DNA of 34,373 bases from an uncultured Collinsella sp. GTDB lineage: Bacteria; Actinomycetota; Coriobacteriia; Coriobacteriales; Coriobacteriaceae. The stretch's first letter is position 1. Every line of letters starts with the position of its first letter. The DNA is taken from contig USFK01000002.1 in the NCBI GenBank assembly GCA_900553935.1, positions 1-34,373 on the forward strand. The letters are read 5' to 3'. The notes under the pieces were generated by a model. It worked only from the letters and a program-made list of their open reading frames with translations. It searched no databases and had not been told where the DNA came from. Shown one piece after another: positions 1 to 7,908 of this stretch. The translations under genes were made by a program, and so were the position numbers.

Positions 1-307
1 ATGCTCAGGTTACCTTCAACCAGCTTGGTTTCTATGCCCAGGATGAACCGGTCTGACCATCTGGCAGTATTTTGCCGTCGTGCCCGATTTCCGCGCTACC
101 GGCGTGCGCGAGGGCAAGCGCGCCTACGACTGGCCCTGCATCATCCGCTGCATCAACACCGTCGATGTCATGACCGCCGAGGTACCTGAGCTCGACTGGG
201 CGCTGCTCAAGCGCATTACCGCTCGCGTGACCGCCGAGGTCTCCGGTATTTGCCGCGTTTGCTACGACCTCACGCCGAAGCCCGTCGGCACGGTCGAGTG
301 GGAGTAA
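1..307 (+). CDS. guaA: GMP synthase (glutamine-hydrolysing), C-terminal end, partial, with apparent frameshift
   Basis: From about position 59 to the TAA at 305-307 the reading frame gives the dimerisation domain of GMP synthase. It begins IWQYFAVVPDFRATGVREGK, includes the VDVMTAEV segment, and ends in the family's hallmark tail KPVGTVEWE. GuaA aminates XMP to GMP with glutamine and ATP in purine synthesis. The frame does not run cleanly to the window edge: it meets a TGA at 44-46. A neighbouring frame is open from 3 to 53 (AQVTFNQLGFYAQDEPV) and stops at TGA 54-56. Adding one base near 51-53 would join the two into DEPVLTIWQYFAVV, which suggests a one-base deletion. The first 50 bases could instead be unrelated sequence joined at a contig edge. 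The family call is secure; the state of the gene is not. Confidence 0.8.
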
Positions 308-319
308 GCTAACTCACCT

Positions 320-353
320 AGCCCCCGTTTCCGCTTGGAAGCGGGGGCTTTTT
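320..353 (+). terminator. Rho-independent terminator of guaA
   Basis: A 13-bp stem (AGCCCCCGTTTCC pairing with GGAAGCGGGGGCT, one G-T pair) closes on a GCTT loop and is followed by a run of five T. It starts 12 bases after the guaA stop codon, as expected for an intrinsic terminator. Confidence 0.9.
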
Positions 354-404
354 GCTGGCGCTTCGCCCAATTTCGTGCATCTTGGGCCTCACGTATCCTG
401 CGAA

Positions 405-1580
405 CTAACAGATGTGACAAAGGGGCAGTTCCTTTGTCACATCTTCGATGTTATGCGCGGGAAGAGTTACGAGCATGGTCGTTCCGCGCTCCGAGCTCTC
501 TTCGACCTCGATGGAGCCGCCGTGGAGCGCGGCAATCTCCCAGACCAGCGCAAGTCCCAGCCCCACGCCGCCGTATGCCCTGCTGCGCGATTTGTCGACG
601 CGAAAGAAGGGCTGAAAGATGCTCGTCTGGTATTGCTCGGGAATGCCCGGCCCCTGGTCGCGCACGCGTAGCAGCACGCGGTCGCCTTCGGCGCAGGCGT
701 TGATTTGCACGGTCGAGTTGGGCGCGCTGTAACGTATGGCGTTTTCGGCCAAGTTGAACAGCAGTCGATAGATTAGCGTATCGCTGCCGATCGTTTGCGC
801 GTCGCCCTCACTTGTAAGCGTGATGTCTTTTTGCTCGGCAAGGGGCGCCAGGTCCGTGAGTACTTCTTCGATCATCGGCGCCAGGTCAATCGCATCGTTG
901 CAAGGGACACTGCGCAGCTCGCTCATCTCGAGCAGGGTCTTTGTCATGTGCGTCATCCGCTCGGTCTGCTCCTGCAGCAGCCCGAGCAGGCTCGCTGTAT
1001 CGGCGTCGGCGTCGGGGTGCTCGGCGCAAAAAAGCTCAACCTGGGCCTGCATGAGCGCAAGTGGCGTGCGCAGCTCGTGCGCCGCATTGCCCGTAAACTG
1101 TCTTTGTGCGGAAAATCCCTCGTCAAGGCGGGCAATCATGTCGTTAAACGACGCGCTGCAGCGCCTGAGTTCAGAGGGCACGTCCTCGCTGATTTTTGTG
1201 TCGGCGAGGGTGTCGGGCCGCACGCTCTCGACTTGCGTCGCAAAGAAGCGCAACGGCCGCAGCGCATGTCCGCTTACAAAGTAGGCCAGCACGCCGCCGA
1301 GCAGCGTCACCGCCGCAGTTATATACCAGCTCGTCGCGCCAAACGATTCTTGGGCGTCGTTCACGACGATGGTCAGCGCGTCGTCGAGCTCTTTGTTTGT
1401 CGGGTCAAATGAGCTGGGCGAGGCCGCCTCCACCTTGCTGTGCGCCGATAGTTCATTGCCGATCGAGTCCATGTAGCGCATGCCGGAGTAGCCAAGCAGG
1501 CAATTCATAAGTACGCAGGTTGAACATATCAGCAGTGCCGTCATCAACGTGATGCGCCACTGCAGAGACAGCCGCTTCAT
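405..1580 (-). CDS. Sensor histidine kinase of a two-component system
   Basis: This 391-residue membrane kinase has two transmembrane segments (about 11-30 and 84-103) around a short external loop of about 50 residues. A HAMP-like linker follows, then a HisKA domain with the phospho-accepting His168 in NAAHELRTPL. The HATPase_c domain shows an N box (FNLAENAIRYS), a G1 box (DQGPGIP) and a G2 box (GGVGLGLALVWEIAALHGG). The start codon overlaps the stop of the upstream response regulator by four bases (ATGA), so the two are co-translated and form a pair. The final 12 residues (DVTKELPLCHIC) are encoded by a palindromic repeat at 411-443, so the natural C-terminus has apparently been replaced or extended by the repeat. 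The signal sensed is unknown. The divergent redox operon is the likely target. Confidence 0.9.
   Translation of the reverse strand: MKRLSLQWRITLMTALLICSTCVLMNCLLGYSGMRYMDSIGNELSAHSKVEAASPSSFDPTNKELDDALTIVVNDAQESFGATSWYITAAVTLLGGVLAYFVSGHALRPLRFFATQVESVRPDTLADTKISEDVPSELRRCSASFNDMIARLDEGFSAQRQFTGNAAHELRTPLALMQAQVELFCAEHPDADADTASLLGLLQEQTERMTHMTKTLLEMSELRSVPCNDAIDLAPMIEEVLTDLAPLAEQKDITLTSEGDAQTIGSDTLIYRLLFNLAENAIRYSAPNSTVQINACAEGDRVLLRVRDQGPGIPEQYQTSIFQPFFRVDKSRSRAYGGVGLGLALVWEIAALHGGSIEVEESSERGTTMLVTLPAHNIEDVTKELPLCHIC
411..443. repeat. 33-bp palindromic repeat (TGTGACAAAGG family), copy 1
   Basis: GATGTGACAAAGG and CCTTTGTCACATC form arms around GGCAGTT. Related copies lie at 4396-4437, 7871-7903, 9725-9755 and 10121-10151. 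This copy sits between the convergent guaA and kinase genes and runs into the kinase coding sequence, where it encodes the last codons. Confidence 0.85.
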
Positions 1581-2251
1581 TTGCCGTCCTCCATAACGTA
1601 GCCTTCGCCGATTCGGTTGCGGATGGGGTCGTGCCCCAACGCGCCGCGCAGCTTTTTGCGCAGCGACGAGATGTGCACGCGGGTCGCGTTGCTAAAGCTG
1701 TTGACGCTGCTGTCCCATACATGCTCGATAAGCTCTTCCTGGCTCACCGGCCGCCCCTGGTTAAGCATCAGGTATTCCAAGATGCCGGTCTCCTTGCGCG
1801 TGAGGGATAGGGTCTCGCCGCCCACGGAGGCGAGGCGCGCTTTGGTGTCAAAGCTCAGCGATCCACAGGTCAGGACAACGTCGCTTTGCGTAAAGCGCCT
1901 GAGCGTGAGGCTGCGTATACGTGCCGCCAGCTCGTCAAGATGGAACGGCTTGGTGAGGTAGTCGTTGGCGCCCGCATCGAGCCCCGCTACCTTGTCGGAG
2001 ACCTCGCCACGTGCCGAGAGCACAAGCACCTTGGTCTCACAATCAGTTGTCCTGAGTTGCCTGAGCACGGTCATGCCGTCGACATGGGGGAGATTGAGGT
2101 CGAGCACGACAAGATCAAAGGTCTCGACATCGAGCAGATCGAGGGCCTGCTGCCCGTCGTAGCAGCAGTCGACGCTATAGGCCAAGTTGCGCAGGCTGCG
2201 TGCGATCGCATCGCACAGTGCCCGCTCGTCCTCGATGACCAAGATGCGCAT
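1577..2251 (-). CDS. OmpR/PhoB-family response regulator
   Basis: This 224-residue protein is a receiver followed by a winged helix. The receiver (1 to about 115) has the acidic pair E7/D8, the phospho-acceptor Asp51 (VVLDLNLP) and Lys101 (YLTKPF). The Trans_reg_C DNA-binding domain (about 125-220) ends with the usual RVHISSLRKKL and IGEGYVM motifs. The ATG at 2251 follows AAGGAG at a good distance. It precedes the histidine kinase with a 4-base overlap and diverges from the CD1871A/4Fe-4S/redoxin operon, which shares its 89-base upstream region, so control of that operon is a reasonable inference. Closest in style to QseB/BasR-type regulators, but no orthologue is claimed. Confidence 0.93.
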   Translation of the reverse strand: MRILVIEDERALCDAIARSLRNLAYSVDCCYDGQQALDLLDVETFDLVVLDLNLPHVDGMTVLRQLRTTDCETKVLVLSARGEVSDKVAGLDAGANDYLTKPFHLDELAARIRSLTLRRFTQSDVVLTCGSLSFDTKARLASVGGETLSLTRKETGILEYLMLNQGRPVSQEELIEHVWDSSVNSFSNATRVHISSLRKKLRGALGHDPIRNRIGEGYVMEDGK

Positions 2252-2340
2252 AACGTTCTCCTTGCATAGTCATTCACGCTTAACACGGATTTTATAGTCG
2301 GTATGGTCCAATGGGTCGCGAAACGAAAGGAGTGGTCAGA

Positions 2341-2487
2341 TTGTTCAAAGCGATTAAGCCTGTGGCGCAGGTGGCTTTGCTGATCGTTGGGGTAGCCATG
2401 GTTGGCTTTGGAATTATGCGCGGCGAAGCGGATGCCGTGCTGGCCAAGGCAATCAGGCTGTGCTTGGAGTGTATCGGAATTGGATAA
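2341..2487 (+). CDS. CD1871A-family CXXC-motif small membrane protein
   Basis: This 48-residue gene starts at a TTG (2341-2343), eight bases after AAAGGAG. One hydrophobic helix (about 9-22, VAQVALLIVGVAMVG) is followed by MRGEADAVLAKAIRLCLE and the end CLECIGIG, with a CxxC pair. The R-G-E-x-x-x-V-L-x-K-A and CLECIGIG signature is what I recall of the CD1871A family of short CXXC proteins found beside membrane polyferredoxins. The next gene starts at a TTG inside its last codons (8-base overlap), and the ribosome site for that gene lies inside this one, so translation is coupled. The two cysteines next to the membrane suggest a thiol or metal-handling role in the same electron path, but no function is proven. 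Confidence 0.82.
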   Translation: MFKAIKPVAQVALLIVGVAMVGFGIMRGEADAVLAKAIRLCLECIGIG

Positions 2488-3391
2488 AAGAAAAAACACT
2501 GCATCGCATCTTTTGGCGAGATTCCGCGGATTGATTCAGGCGGCGGCGACGCTTGCGACCAATATTCACCTGCCTAACTTTGCCAAGGGGGGCATCTACC
2601 AGGGGGCGGGCAAAGCCGTCTGCGTGCCGGGGCTCAACTGCTACTCGTGTCCGGCGGCCTCGGGTGCGTGTCCCATCGGGTCGTTTCAGTCGGTGGTGGG
2701 CTCGTCTAAGTTTAGCTTTTCGTATTACGTCACCGGAACGCTCATTCTAATCGGCGTGCTGCTGGGACGTTTTGTATGCGGCTTTTTGTGCCCGTTTGGA
2801 TGGCTGCAAGAGCTTTTGCATAAGATTCCCAGCAAGAAGCTCTCCACGAAAAAGCTCAAGCCGCTCACGTACATCAAGTATGCCGTGCTGCTGTTTGCCG
2901 TGGTGCTGCTGCCCGTCTTGGTGGTCAACGATGTGGGTATGGGCGACCCGTTCTTTTGCAAGTACATCTGCCCGCAGGGCGTGCTCGAGGGCGCGATTCC
3001 GCTGTCCATCATGAACATGGGAATCCGCTCTGCGCTGGGAAAGCTCTTTACCTGGAAGCTCGCGATCCTCATTGCGGTTGCGGTGCTGAGCGTGCTGTTC
3101 TACCGCCCCTTCTGTAAATGGATTTGCCCCCTCGGCGCATTTTATGCACTCATGAACAAGGTGTCGTTGCTGGGGATTCAGGTCGATCATTGTAAATGCG
3201 TCTCGTGCGGCAAGTGCGCCAAGGTGTGCCAGATGGACGTGGACGTTACGCGTACGCCCGACCATGCCGAGTGCATTCGTTGCGGCAAATGCGTGGGCGC
3301 GTGCCCCGTCGATGCTATTAGCTTTCGCTACGGGCTGGGTGTGACGGGCGACAAACCCGCGCAGTCCACGCAAGCCCGCGAAAACAAATAG
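2480..3391 (+). CDS. NapH/polyferredoxin-like 4Fe-4S membrane protein
   Basis: From the TTG at 2480 (GGAG ten bases upstream, inside the preceding gene) this encodes 303 residues. Membrane segments at about 83-100, 133-150 and 193-208 alternate with cysteine motifs: C48/C54/C57/C64, C100xxxC104P, C160xxxC164P and C212xxxC216P. Two ferredoxin clusters follow at the C-terminus (C238/C240/C243/C246/C250 and C265/C268/C271/C275P). This is the NapH/CcoG-like layout, in which CxxxCP loops and 4Fe-4S clusters carry electrons across or along the membrane. With the CxxC peptide before it and the TlpA-like lipoprotein after it, the likely role is to supply reducing power to thiols outside the cell. That role is inferred from context. 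A longer reading that starts at 2402 would begin inside the upstream gene and lacks a ribosome site. Confidence 0.87.
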   Translation: MDKRKNTASHLLARFRGLIQAAATLATNIHLPNFAKGGIYQGAGKAVCVPGLNCYSCPAASGACPIGSFQSVVGSSKFSFSYYVTGTLILIGVLLGRFVCGFLCPFGWLQELLHKIPSKKLSTKKLKPLTYIKYAVLLFAVVLLPVLVVNDVGMGDPFFCKYICPQGVLEGAIPLSIMNMGIRSALGKLFTWKLAILIAVAVLSVLFYRPFCKWICPLGAFYALMNKVSLLGIQVDHCKCVSCGKCAKVCQMDVDVTRTPDHAECIRCGKCVGACPVDAISFRYGLGVTGDKPAQSTQARENK

Positions 3392-3426
3392 GTACCTATA
3401 TAAGTTTCGATATAAACGGAGGAACC

Positions 3427-4389
3427 ATGAAACTGTCAAAAATTGCGGCTCTGTTGATGCTGCCCGTGCTGGCGCTGACTCTCGCGGCGTGCTCTGCCCC
3501 CAAGGGCGACGCGAAGGATGCCACGAGCGGCGATGCGCAGATTGCCGAGCTCATAGCGCAAAAGCCGTCGAGTGCCGAGGAGGCGGCCGAGCTGTACCAG
3601 CAGCTGCTGCAAAAGGAAAACGAGATCTTTGCGAGCGATAACGCCCTATGGGAAAAGGTGTTCCTTGCGGCCAACAAAGACACTCCCATGATTGAGGACG
3701 GCAAGAACTACGGTGACTTCTTGCTCGATACCATCGAGGGCGCCAAGGATCAGTTTGCGGCTGACGAGCTTAAGACGCTTAAGGCCGGCGCGCAGCAGGT
3801 CAAGGAGATCGAGGACAAGCTCATGGCGCTGGAGAAGGAGTTCCCCGGATGTGGCAGCACGCCCGGCGAGGGAGAGAGCGTCGATGCCTCGACCGCGGGC
3901 ATGACCAACGGCGAGAGCGGGGAGACGAAGTTCCCCAGCTTTAAGGGCAAGGACTTGGACGGCAACGATGTAAACAGCGACGAGCTGTTCTCCAAGAACA
4001 AGGTCACCGTCATGAACTTCTGGTTTACCACCTGCAAGCCGTGCGTGGGAGAGCTGGGCGATCTGGAGAAGCTCAACAAGGAGCTTGCCGAGAAGGGCGG
4101 CCAGGTCGTGGGCGTTAATTCCTTTACGCTCGATGGCAACAAAGACGAGGTGGCCGATGCCAAGGACGTGCTTTCCAAGAAGGGCGTAACGTATAAGAAC
4201 ATCTGGTTTAAGTCGGACAGCGAGGCCGGAAAGTTCACCTCCAACCTGTACTCGTTCCCGACCACCTACGTGATCGACCAGAACGGTAACATTGTGGGAG
4301 AGCCGATCATGGGCGGCATCAACTCCGCTGAGCAGCGCGAGGCGCTCAATAAACTGATCGATCAGGCGCTTGCTAAGAGCGAGCAGTAA
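3427..4389 (+). CDS. TlpA-like redoxin lipoprotein
   Basis: This 320-residue protein starts at an ATG after CGGAGG. It has a lipoprotein signal with Cys22 in LTLAAC, a charged helical N-terminal region (about 35-140), a low-complexity linker (about 140-168, with a lone CG at 142) and a thioredoxin-fold domain (about 168-320). The active site is FWFTTCKPC (Cys203/Cys206), and the cis-proline loop is in YSFPTTYVIDQNG. Proteins of the TlpA/ResA type reduce or exchange disulfides on the outer face of the membrane. It lies 35 bases after the polyferredoxin gene in the same direction and is probably the terminal thiol carrier of that operon. The N-terminal helical domain is an extra not found in plain ResA, and its partner is unknown. 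Confidence 0.92.
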   Translation: MKLSKIAALLMLPVLALTLAACSAPKGDAKDATSGDAQIAELIAQKPSSAEEAAELYQQLLQKENEIFASDNALWEKVFLAANKDTPMIEDGKNYGDFLLDTIEGAKDQFAADELKTLKAGAQQVKEIEDKLMALEKEFPGCGSTPGEGESVDASTAGMTNGESGETKFPSFKGKDLDGNDVNSDELFSKNKVTVMNFWFTTCKPCVGELGDLEKLNKELAEKGGQVVGVNSFTLDGNKDEVADAKDVLSKKGVTYKNIWFKSDSEAGKFTSNLYSFPTTYVIDQNGNIVGEPIMGGINSAEQREALNKLIDQALAKSEQ

Positions 4390-4395
4390 GTCCGA

Positions 4396-4437
4396 ATGTG
4401 ACAAAGGTGTGACAAAGTGACAGCCTCTTTGTCGCAT
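4396..4437. repeat. Degenerate TGTGACAAAGG palindrome, copy 2
   Basis: ATGTGACAAAGG is followed by a second partial TGTGACAAAG and then CTCTTTGTCGCAT, so the left arm is partly duplicated and the right arm carries a substitution. It begins seven bases after the redoxin stop codon. The remaining bases up to the ABC gene (4438-4617) hold no gene that I can support. Confidence 0.65.
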
Positions 4438-4617
4438 CGGGGATGTTGTATGCGGGGTGGTGCGCCATGCGGCGTGCTGTCCCGTTCGTTTTTTTGGCGC
4501 GGTTCGTTACATTCCTCACTGGTATCGGCCAAAAATGAGGATAGAGTAGGACAAACGCGCCGAACGTGAACGGCGGGGGAGCGGGCGAGCGCGCCCGCGC
4601 GAGAGAGGTTGCCGTCC

Positions 4618-7600
4618 ATGCTGGATCTCAGAGATATTTGCAAAAGGTACGTTACGCAGTCGTTTACGCAGGTAGCGCTCGACAGCGTAAGCCTGTCTTT
4701 TCGCGATAACGAGTTCGTAGCCATTCTGGGTCCCTCGGGTTCGGGTAAAACTACGATGCTCAACGTCATCGGTGGACTCGATCATTTCGATTCGGGCGAT
4801 CTGCTGATCGACGGCATCTCGACCAAGGACTTCAACGACCGCGATTGGGATGCCTATCGCAATAATCGCATCGGCTTTGTGTTCCAGAGCTATAACCTCA
4901 TTCCGCATCAGAGCATTTTGGAAAACGTGGAGTTGGCGCTTACGCTCACGGGCGTGGGGCATGCCGAGCGTCGCCAACGTGCGCGCAAGGCGCTCGAGGC
5001 AGTCGGTCTGGGCGAGCACGTTGACAAGCGCCCGAGCCAGCTTTCGGGCGGGCAGATGCAGCGCGTGGCCATTGCCCGCGCCCTGATCAATGACCCCGAG
5101 ATTGTGCTGGCTGACGAGCCGACCGGCGCCTTGGACTCAACGACATCCGTACAGGTCATGGATTTGCTCAAGGATGTTGCGCGCGATCGTTTGGTCATCA
5201 TGGTCACGCACAATCCCGAGCTGGCGTACCAGTACGCCACGCGCATCGTCAACCTGGCGGACGGCAAGATCACCGACGATTCCGACCCCTTTGATGCTGC
5301 CGAGGCCGCGTGTCGCGAGGCCAAGCCCACGCGCAAAACCTCGATGAGCTTTGTGACAGCGCTGGGGCTTTCGGCGCGAAACCTTTTGACCAAGAAGGGC
5401 CGTACGGCTATGACGGCCTTTGCTGGTTCGATCGGCATCATCGGTATCGCGGCGATTCTGGCGCTCTCCAACGGCGTAAACGGCTACATCAAAAAGGTCG
5501 AGGAGGATACGCTCTCGAGCTACCCGCTCACCATTTCCAAGCAGGATTACGACCTGTCGTCCATGATGGGCGGGCATGGGGCTACCGATGAGGAGGCGTC
5601 CAAGGGCGAGGACTCGTCCGATGGCGCTACCGGCGGCAAGGCTCAGGGGACCGATAAGATCCCTGTGGTCACGGCCGTAAAGGATATGTTCGCAAGTGTT
5701 AAATCTAACGATATGACGAGCTTCAAGGCATGGCTCGATGCCGGCGGCGACGGTATCGACAAAGAGGTCAACGCTATCCAGTATGGCTACGGCGTGACGC
5801 CGGTCGTCTATCGTGCGGGCAAGGGCAACGAGAAGCCCGTTCGGCTTGTTCCCAACGCTATGACTGAGGCCATGAGCGGAGGTGCGAGCTCGGCGGCAAC
5901 GGTGAGCATGGAATCCATGGGAACGTCGGTCTTCAACGAGATGATTGACGACCAGAGCCTGCTCGACAGCCAGTACGATGTTGTTGCCGGCCATTGGCCT
6001 ACGTCAGCCAACGAGGCCGTGATGGTGCTTTCGAGCCGCGGAACGGTGGGCGACTACACCCTCTATAGCATCGGTGCGCTGGATATCGATGAGCTCAACG
6101 ACCTGGTCAACAGCGCCATGACGGCCGACGGCAAGGTCGGGACGCCCGAGACCGGCACTGACTTTACCTACGACGATGCGCTGTCCACGACGTTTAAGGT
6201 GTTGTCGCCGGCCGATGCCTATCGCAAAAACGAAGAGACCGGCATGTGGACTGACATGTCTGGCGACGCCGACTTTATGACGGCCAAGGTTGCCGACGGC
6301 ATTGACGTGCGTATTGTGGGCGTGGTGCGACCTAACGAGACGGCCAATGCGAGTGCATTGTCTCCGGGCATTGCCTATACGCATGCACTGACTCGCCAGC
6401 TTATGGAGCGTGCCGCCGATTCGCAGATTGTGCAAGAGCAGCTTGCCCACCCCGAGACGGATGTCTTTACGGGCAAAACCTTCGACGAGCTGCAGGGCGA
6501 AGCCAAGCAGGGCGTGGATTTGGGCAGTATGTTCAGCGTAGACGAGGCGGCACTGAAGAGCGCGTTCTCGTTCGATGCATCTGCGCTCTCGGGCGCAGCC
6601 GGCGGTATGGACCTTTCTGGTCTCGACTTGTCCGGGCTGGACATTGACCTTTCGGGTGTTGGGAGGGACATCGACTTTAGTGACATCATGGCCAAAGCGC
6701 CGGCCCCAGATTTCTCGGGCATCTTTGATGGTCTTGAGCTCACGCCTGAGCAAATGCAGCAGGTGGGAGCACTTGCCAACCAGCTGTTTGAGGGCTTTAT
6801 GCGCTCTGATCAGTTTAAGGCGCTGTCACCCGAAGATCTTAAGGATGCGTCAAAGCTTGCTGCCGCATTCTCGGCGTACCTTGAGAATGATGTCGCAGCC
6901 CAGCAATACCTGGCTCAGCTCAGGGCGCTCGGCGGCGATGCCCTGGCCGAGCGTCTGCAGCAGGTGATGGGCGACTATGTGCAAAAGCAGCTGGCTCCGT
7001 ATTTGCAGCAGTCTATGGATCAGGTGATGAAGGCGGTCAGCGAGCAGATTGCGACGACGGTATCAACCCAGCTCAAGGCGGGTGCGGCAGGGCTCATGGA
7101 CCAAATGGCGACGCAGATGTCTTCGAGTTTTGCCAACCTGGCGAGCGCCATGCGCGTGGATGCGGGCGCCTTTGCTCGTGCCATCCACTTCAACATGGAC
7201 GCCGAGGACCTGAGCTCGCTCATGATGAGCTATGCCAAGGCGTCGAAGCTCACCTACGACAACAATCTGACCACGTTGGGCTATGCGGACGAGGCGGACC
7301 CCATCTCGGTCAAGATTTTCCCGCGCGACTTTGAGGCCAAGGAGCGCGTACTCGATCACGTCGATGCGTACAACAAACAGGTCAAAGCTGCTGGCCACGA
7401 TGAACAGGCGATTTCGTACACCGACTACATGGGCATCATCATGGGTTCGGTGACCGACATCGTGAACACCATCAGCTTGGTGCTCATCGCATTCGTGAGT
7501 ATCAGTTTGGTGGTGAGCTCCATCATGATCGGCATCATCACCTACATCAGCGTGCTGGAGCGCAAAAAGGAGATTGGCATCCTGCGCGCGATCGGCGCGT

Positions 7601-7872
7601 CAAAGCGCAACGTGGCCAACGTATTTAATGCCGAGACCTTTATCGAAGGCCTCATTGCCGGCGTCTTTGCCATTGTCGTCGTGGTGGCCGTGAGCTTTCC
7701 GGTTAATGCCTGGGCGCTTGCGGCCAAGCAGGTGCCCAACCTGATGAGCCTGCCCGTTCAAGACGCGCTGATGCTCATTGTAATTTCGGTGCTGCTGACG
7801 GTCGTTGCCGGCCTGCTGCCGGCCCGCAGCGCATCCAAGAAAGACCCTGTGGAAGCCCTGCGTTCCGAATAA
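4618..7872 (+). CDS. Fused ABC transporter ATPase/permease (MacB/FtsX type)
   Basis: The 1084-residue protein begins at the ATG at 4618, nine bases after GAGAGAGG; a TTG at 4609 is less likely. The N-terminal ATPase (1 to about 225) has Walker A GPSGSGKTT (38-46), the signature LSGGQ (142-146), Walker B IVLADEP and the H-loop His198, of the LolD/MacB class. One membrane helix (about 265-285) leads to a very large external domain (about 290-940). Three helices follow (about 952-975, 1008-1028, 1050-1069), with FtsX-type signatures VLERKKEIGILRAIGASK and PARSASKKDPVEALRSE. The external domain is about twice that of MacB. It contains a short DLSGLDLSGLDIDLSG repeat near 665 and long Gln/Ala-rich helical stretches (about 700-860). 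Proteins of this class move peptides or lipids, or act as mechanical transmitters. The substrate is unknown. It is apparently a single-gene unit. Confidence 0.92.
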   Translation: MLDLRDICKRYVTQSFTQVALDSVSLSFRDNEFVAILGPSGSGKTTMLNVIGGLDHFDSGDLLIDGISTKDFNDRDWDAYRNNRIGFVFQSYNLIPHQSILENVELALTLTGVGHAERRQRARKALEAVGLGEHVDKRPSQLSGGQMQRVAIARALINDPEIVLADEPTGALDSTTSVQVMDLLKDVARDRLVIMVTHNPELAYQYATRIVNLADGKITDDSDPFDAAEAACREAKPTRKTSMSFVTALGLSARNLLTKKGRTAMTAFAGSIGIIGIAAILALSNGVNGYIKKVEEDTLSSYPLTISKQDYDLSSMMGGHGATDEEASKGEDSSDGATGGKAQGTDKIPVVTAVKDMFASVKSNDMTSFKAWLDAGGDGIDKEVNAIQYGYGVTPVVYRAGKGNEKPVRLVPNAMTEAMSGGASSAATVSMESMGTSVFNEMIDDQSLLDSQYDVVAGHWPTSANEAVMVLSSRGTVGDYTLYSIGALDIDELNDLVNSAMTADGKVGTPETGTDFTYDDALSTTFKVLSPADAYRKNEETGMWTDMSGDADFMTAKVADGIDVRIVGVVRPNETANASALSPGIAYTHALTRQLMERAADSQIVQEQLAHPETDVFTGKTFDELQGEAKQGVDLGSMFSVDEAALKSAFSFDASALSGAAGGMDLSGLDLSGLDIDLSGVGRDIDFSDIMAKAPAPDFSGIFDGLELTPEQMQQVGALANQLFEGFMRSDQFKALSPEDLKDASKLAAAFSAYLENDVAAQQYLAQLRALGGDALAERLQQVMGDYVQKQLAPYLQQSMDQVMKAVSEQIATTVSTQLKAGAAGLMDQMATQMSSSFANLASAMRVDAGAFARAIHFNMDAEDLSSLMMSYAKASKLTYDNNLTTLGYADEADPISVKIFPRDFEAKERVLDHVDAYNKQVKAAGHDEQAISYTDYMGIIMGSVTDIVNTISLVLIAFVSISLVVSSIMIGIITYISVLERKKEIGILRAIGASKRNVANVFNAETFIEGLIAGVFAIVVVVAVSFPVNAWALAAKQVPNLMSLPVQDALMLIVISVLLTVVAGLLPARSASKKDPVEALRSE

Positions 7873-7903
7873 TGTGACAAAGGGACGGTCCCTTTGTCAC
7901 ATT
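7871..7903. repeat. 33-bp perfect palindrome (TGTGACAAAGGGAC family), copy 3
   Basis: Two 16-base arms (AATGTGACAAAGGGAC and its exact complement) flank one G. It overlaps the stop codon of the ABC gene and ends five bases before the stop codon of the convergent membrane-protein gene, so it fills the convergent gap. There is no T run, so it is not a textbook terminator, though it would fold strongly in transcripts from either side. Confidence 0.93.
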
Positions 7904-7908
7904 TGCGC

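Noticed and set aside
411..443. CRISPR-like repeat array formed by the palindromes
   Set aside because: The copies are single, kilobases apart, and have no spacers or cas genes.
2402..2479. Upstream extension of the polyferredoxin gene from an ATG at 2402
   Set aside because: It would lie inside the 48-residue CXXC gene in another frame and has no ribosome site. The TTG at 2480 has GGAG ten bases upstream, and the protein similarity begins there.
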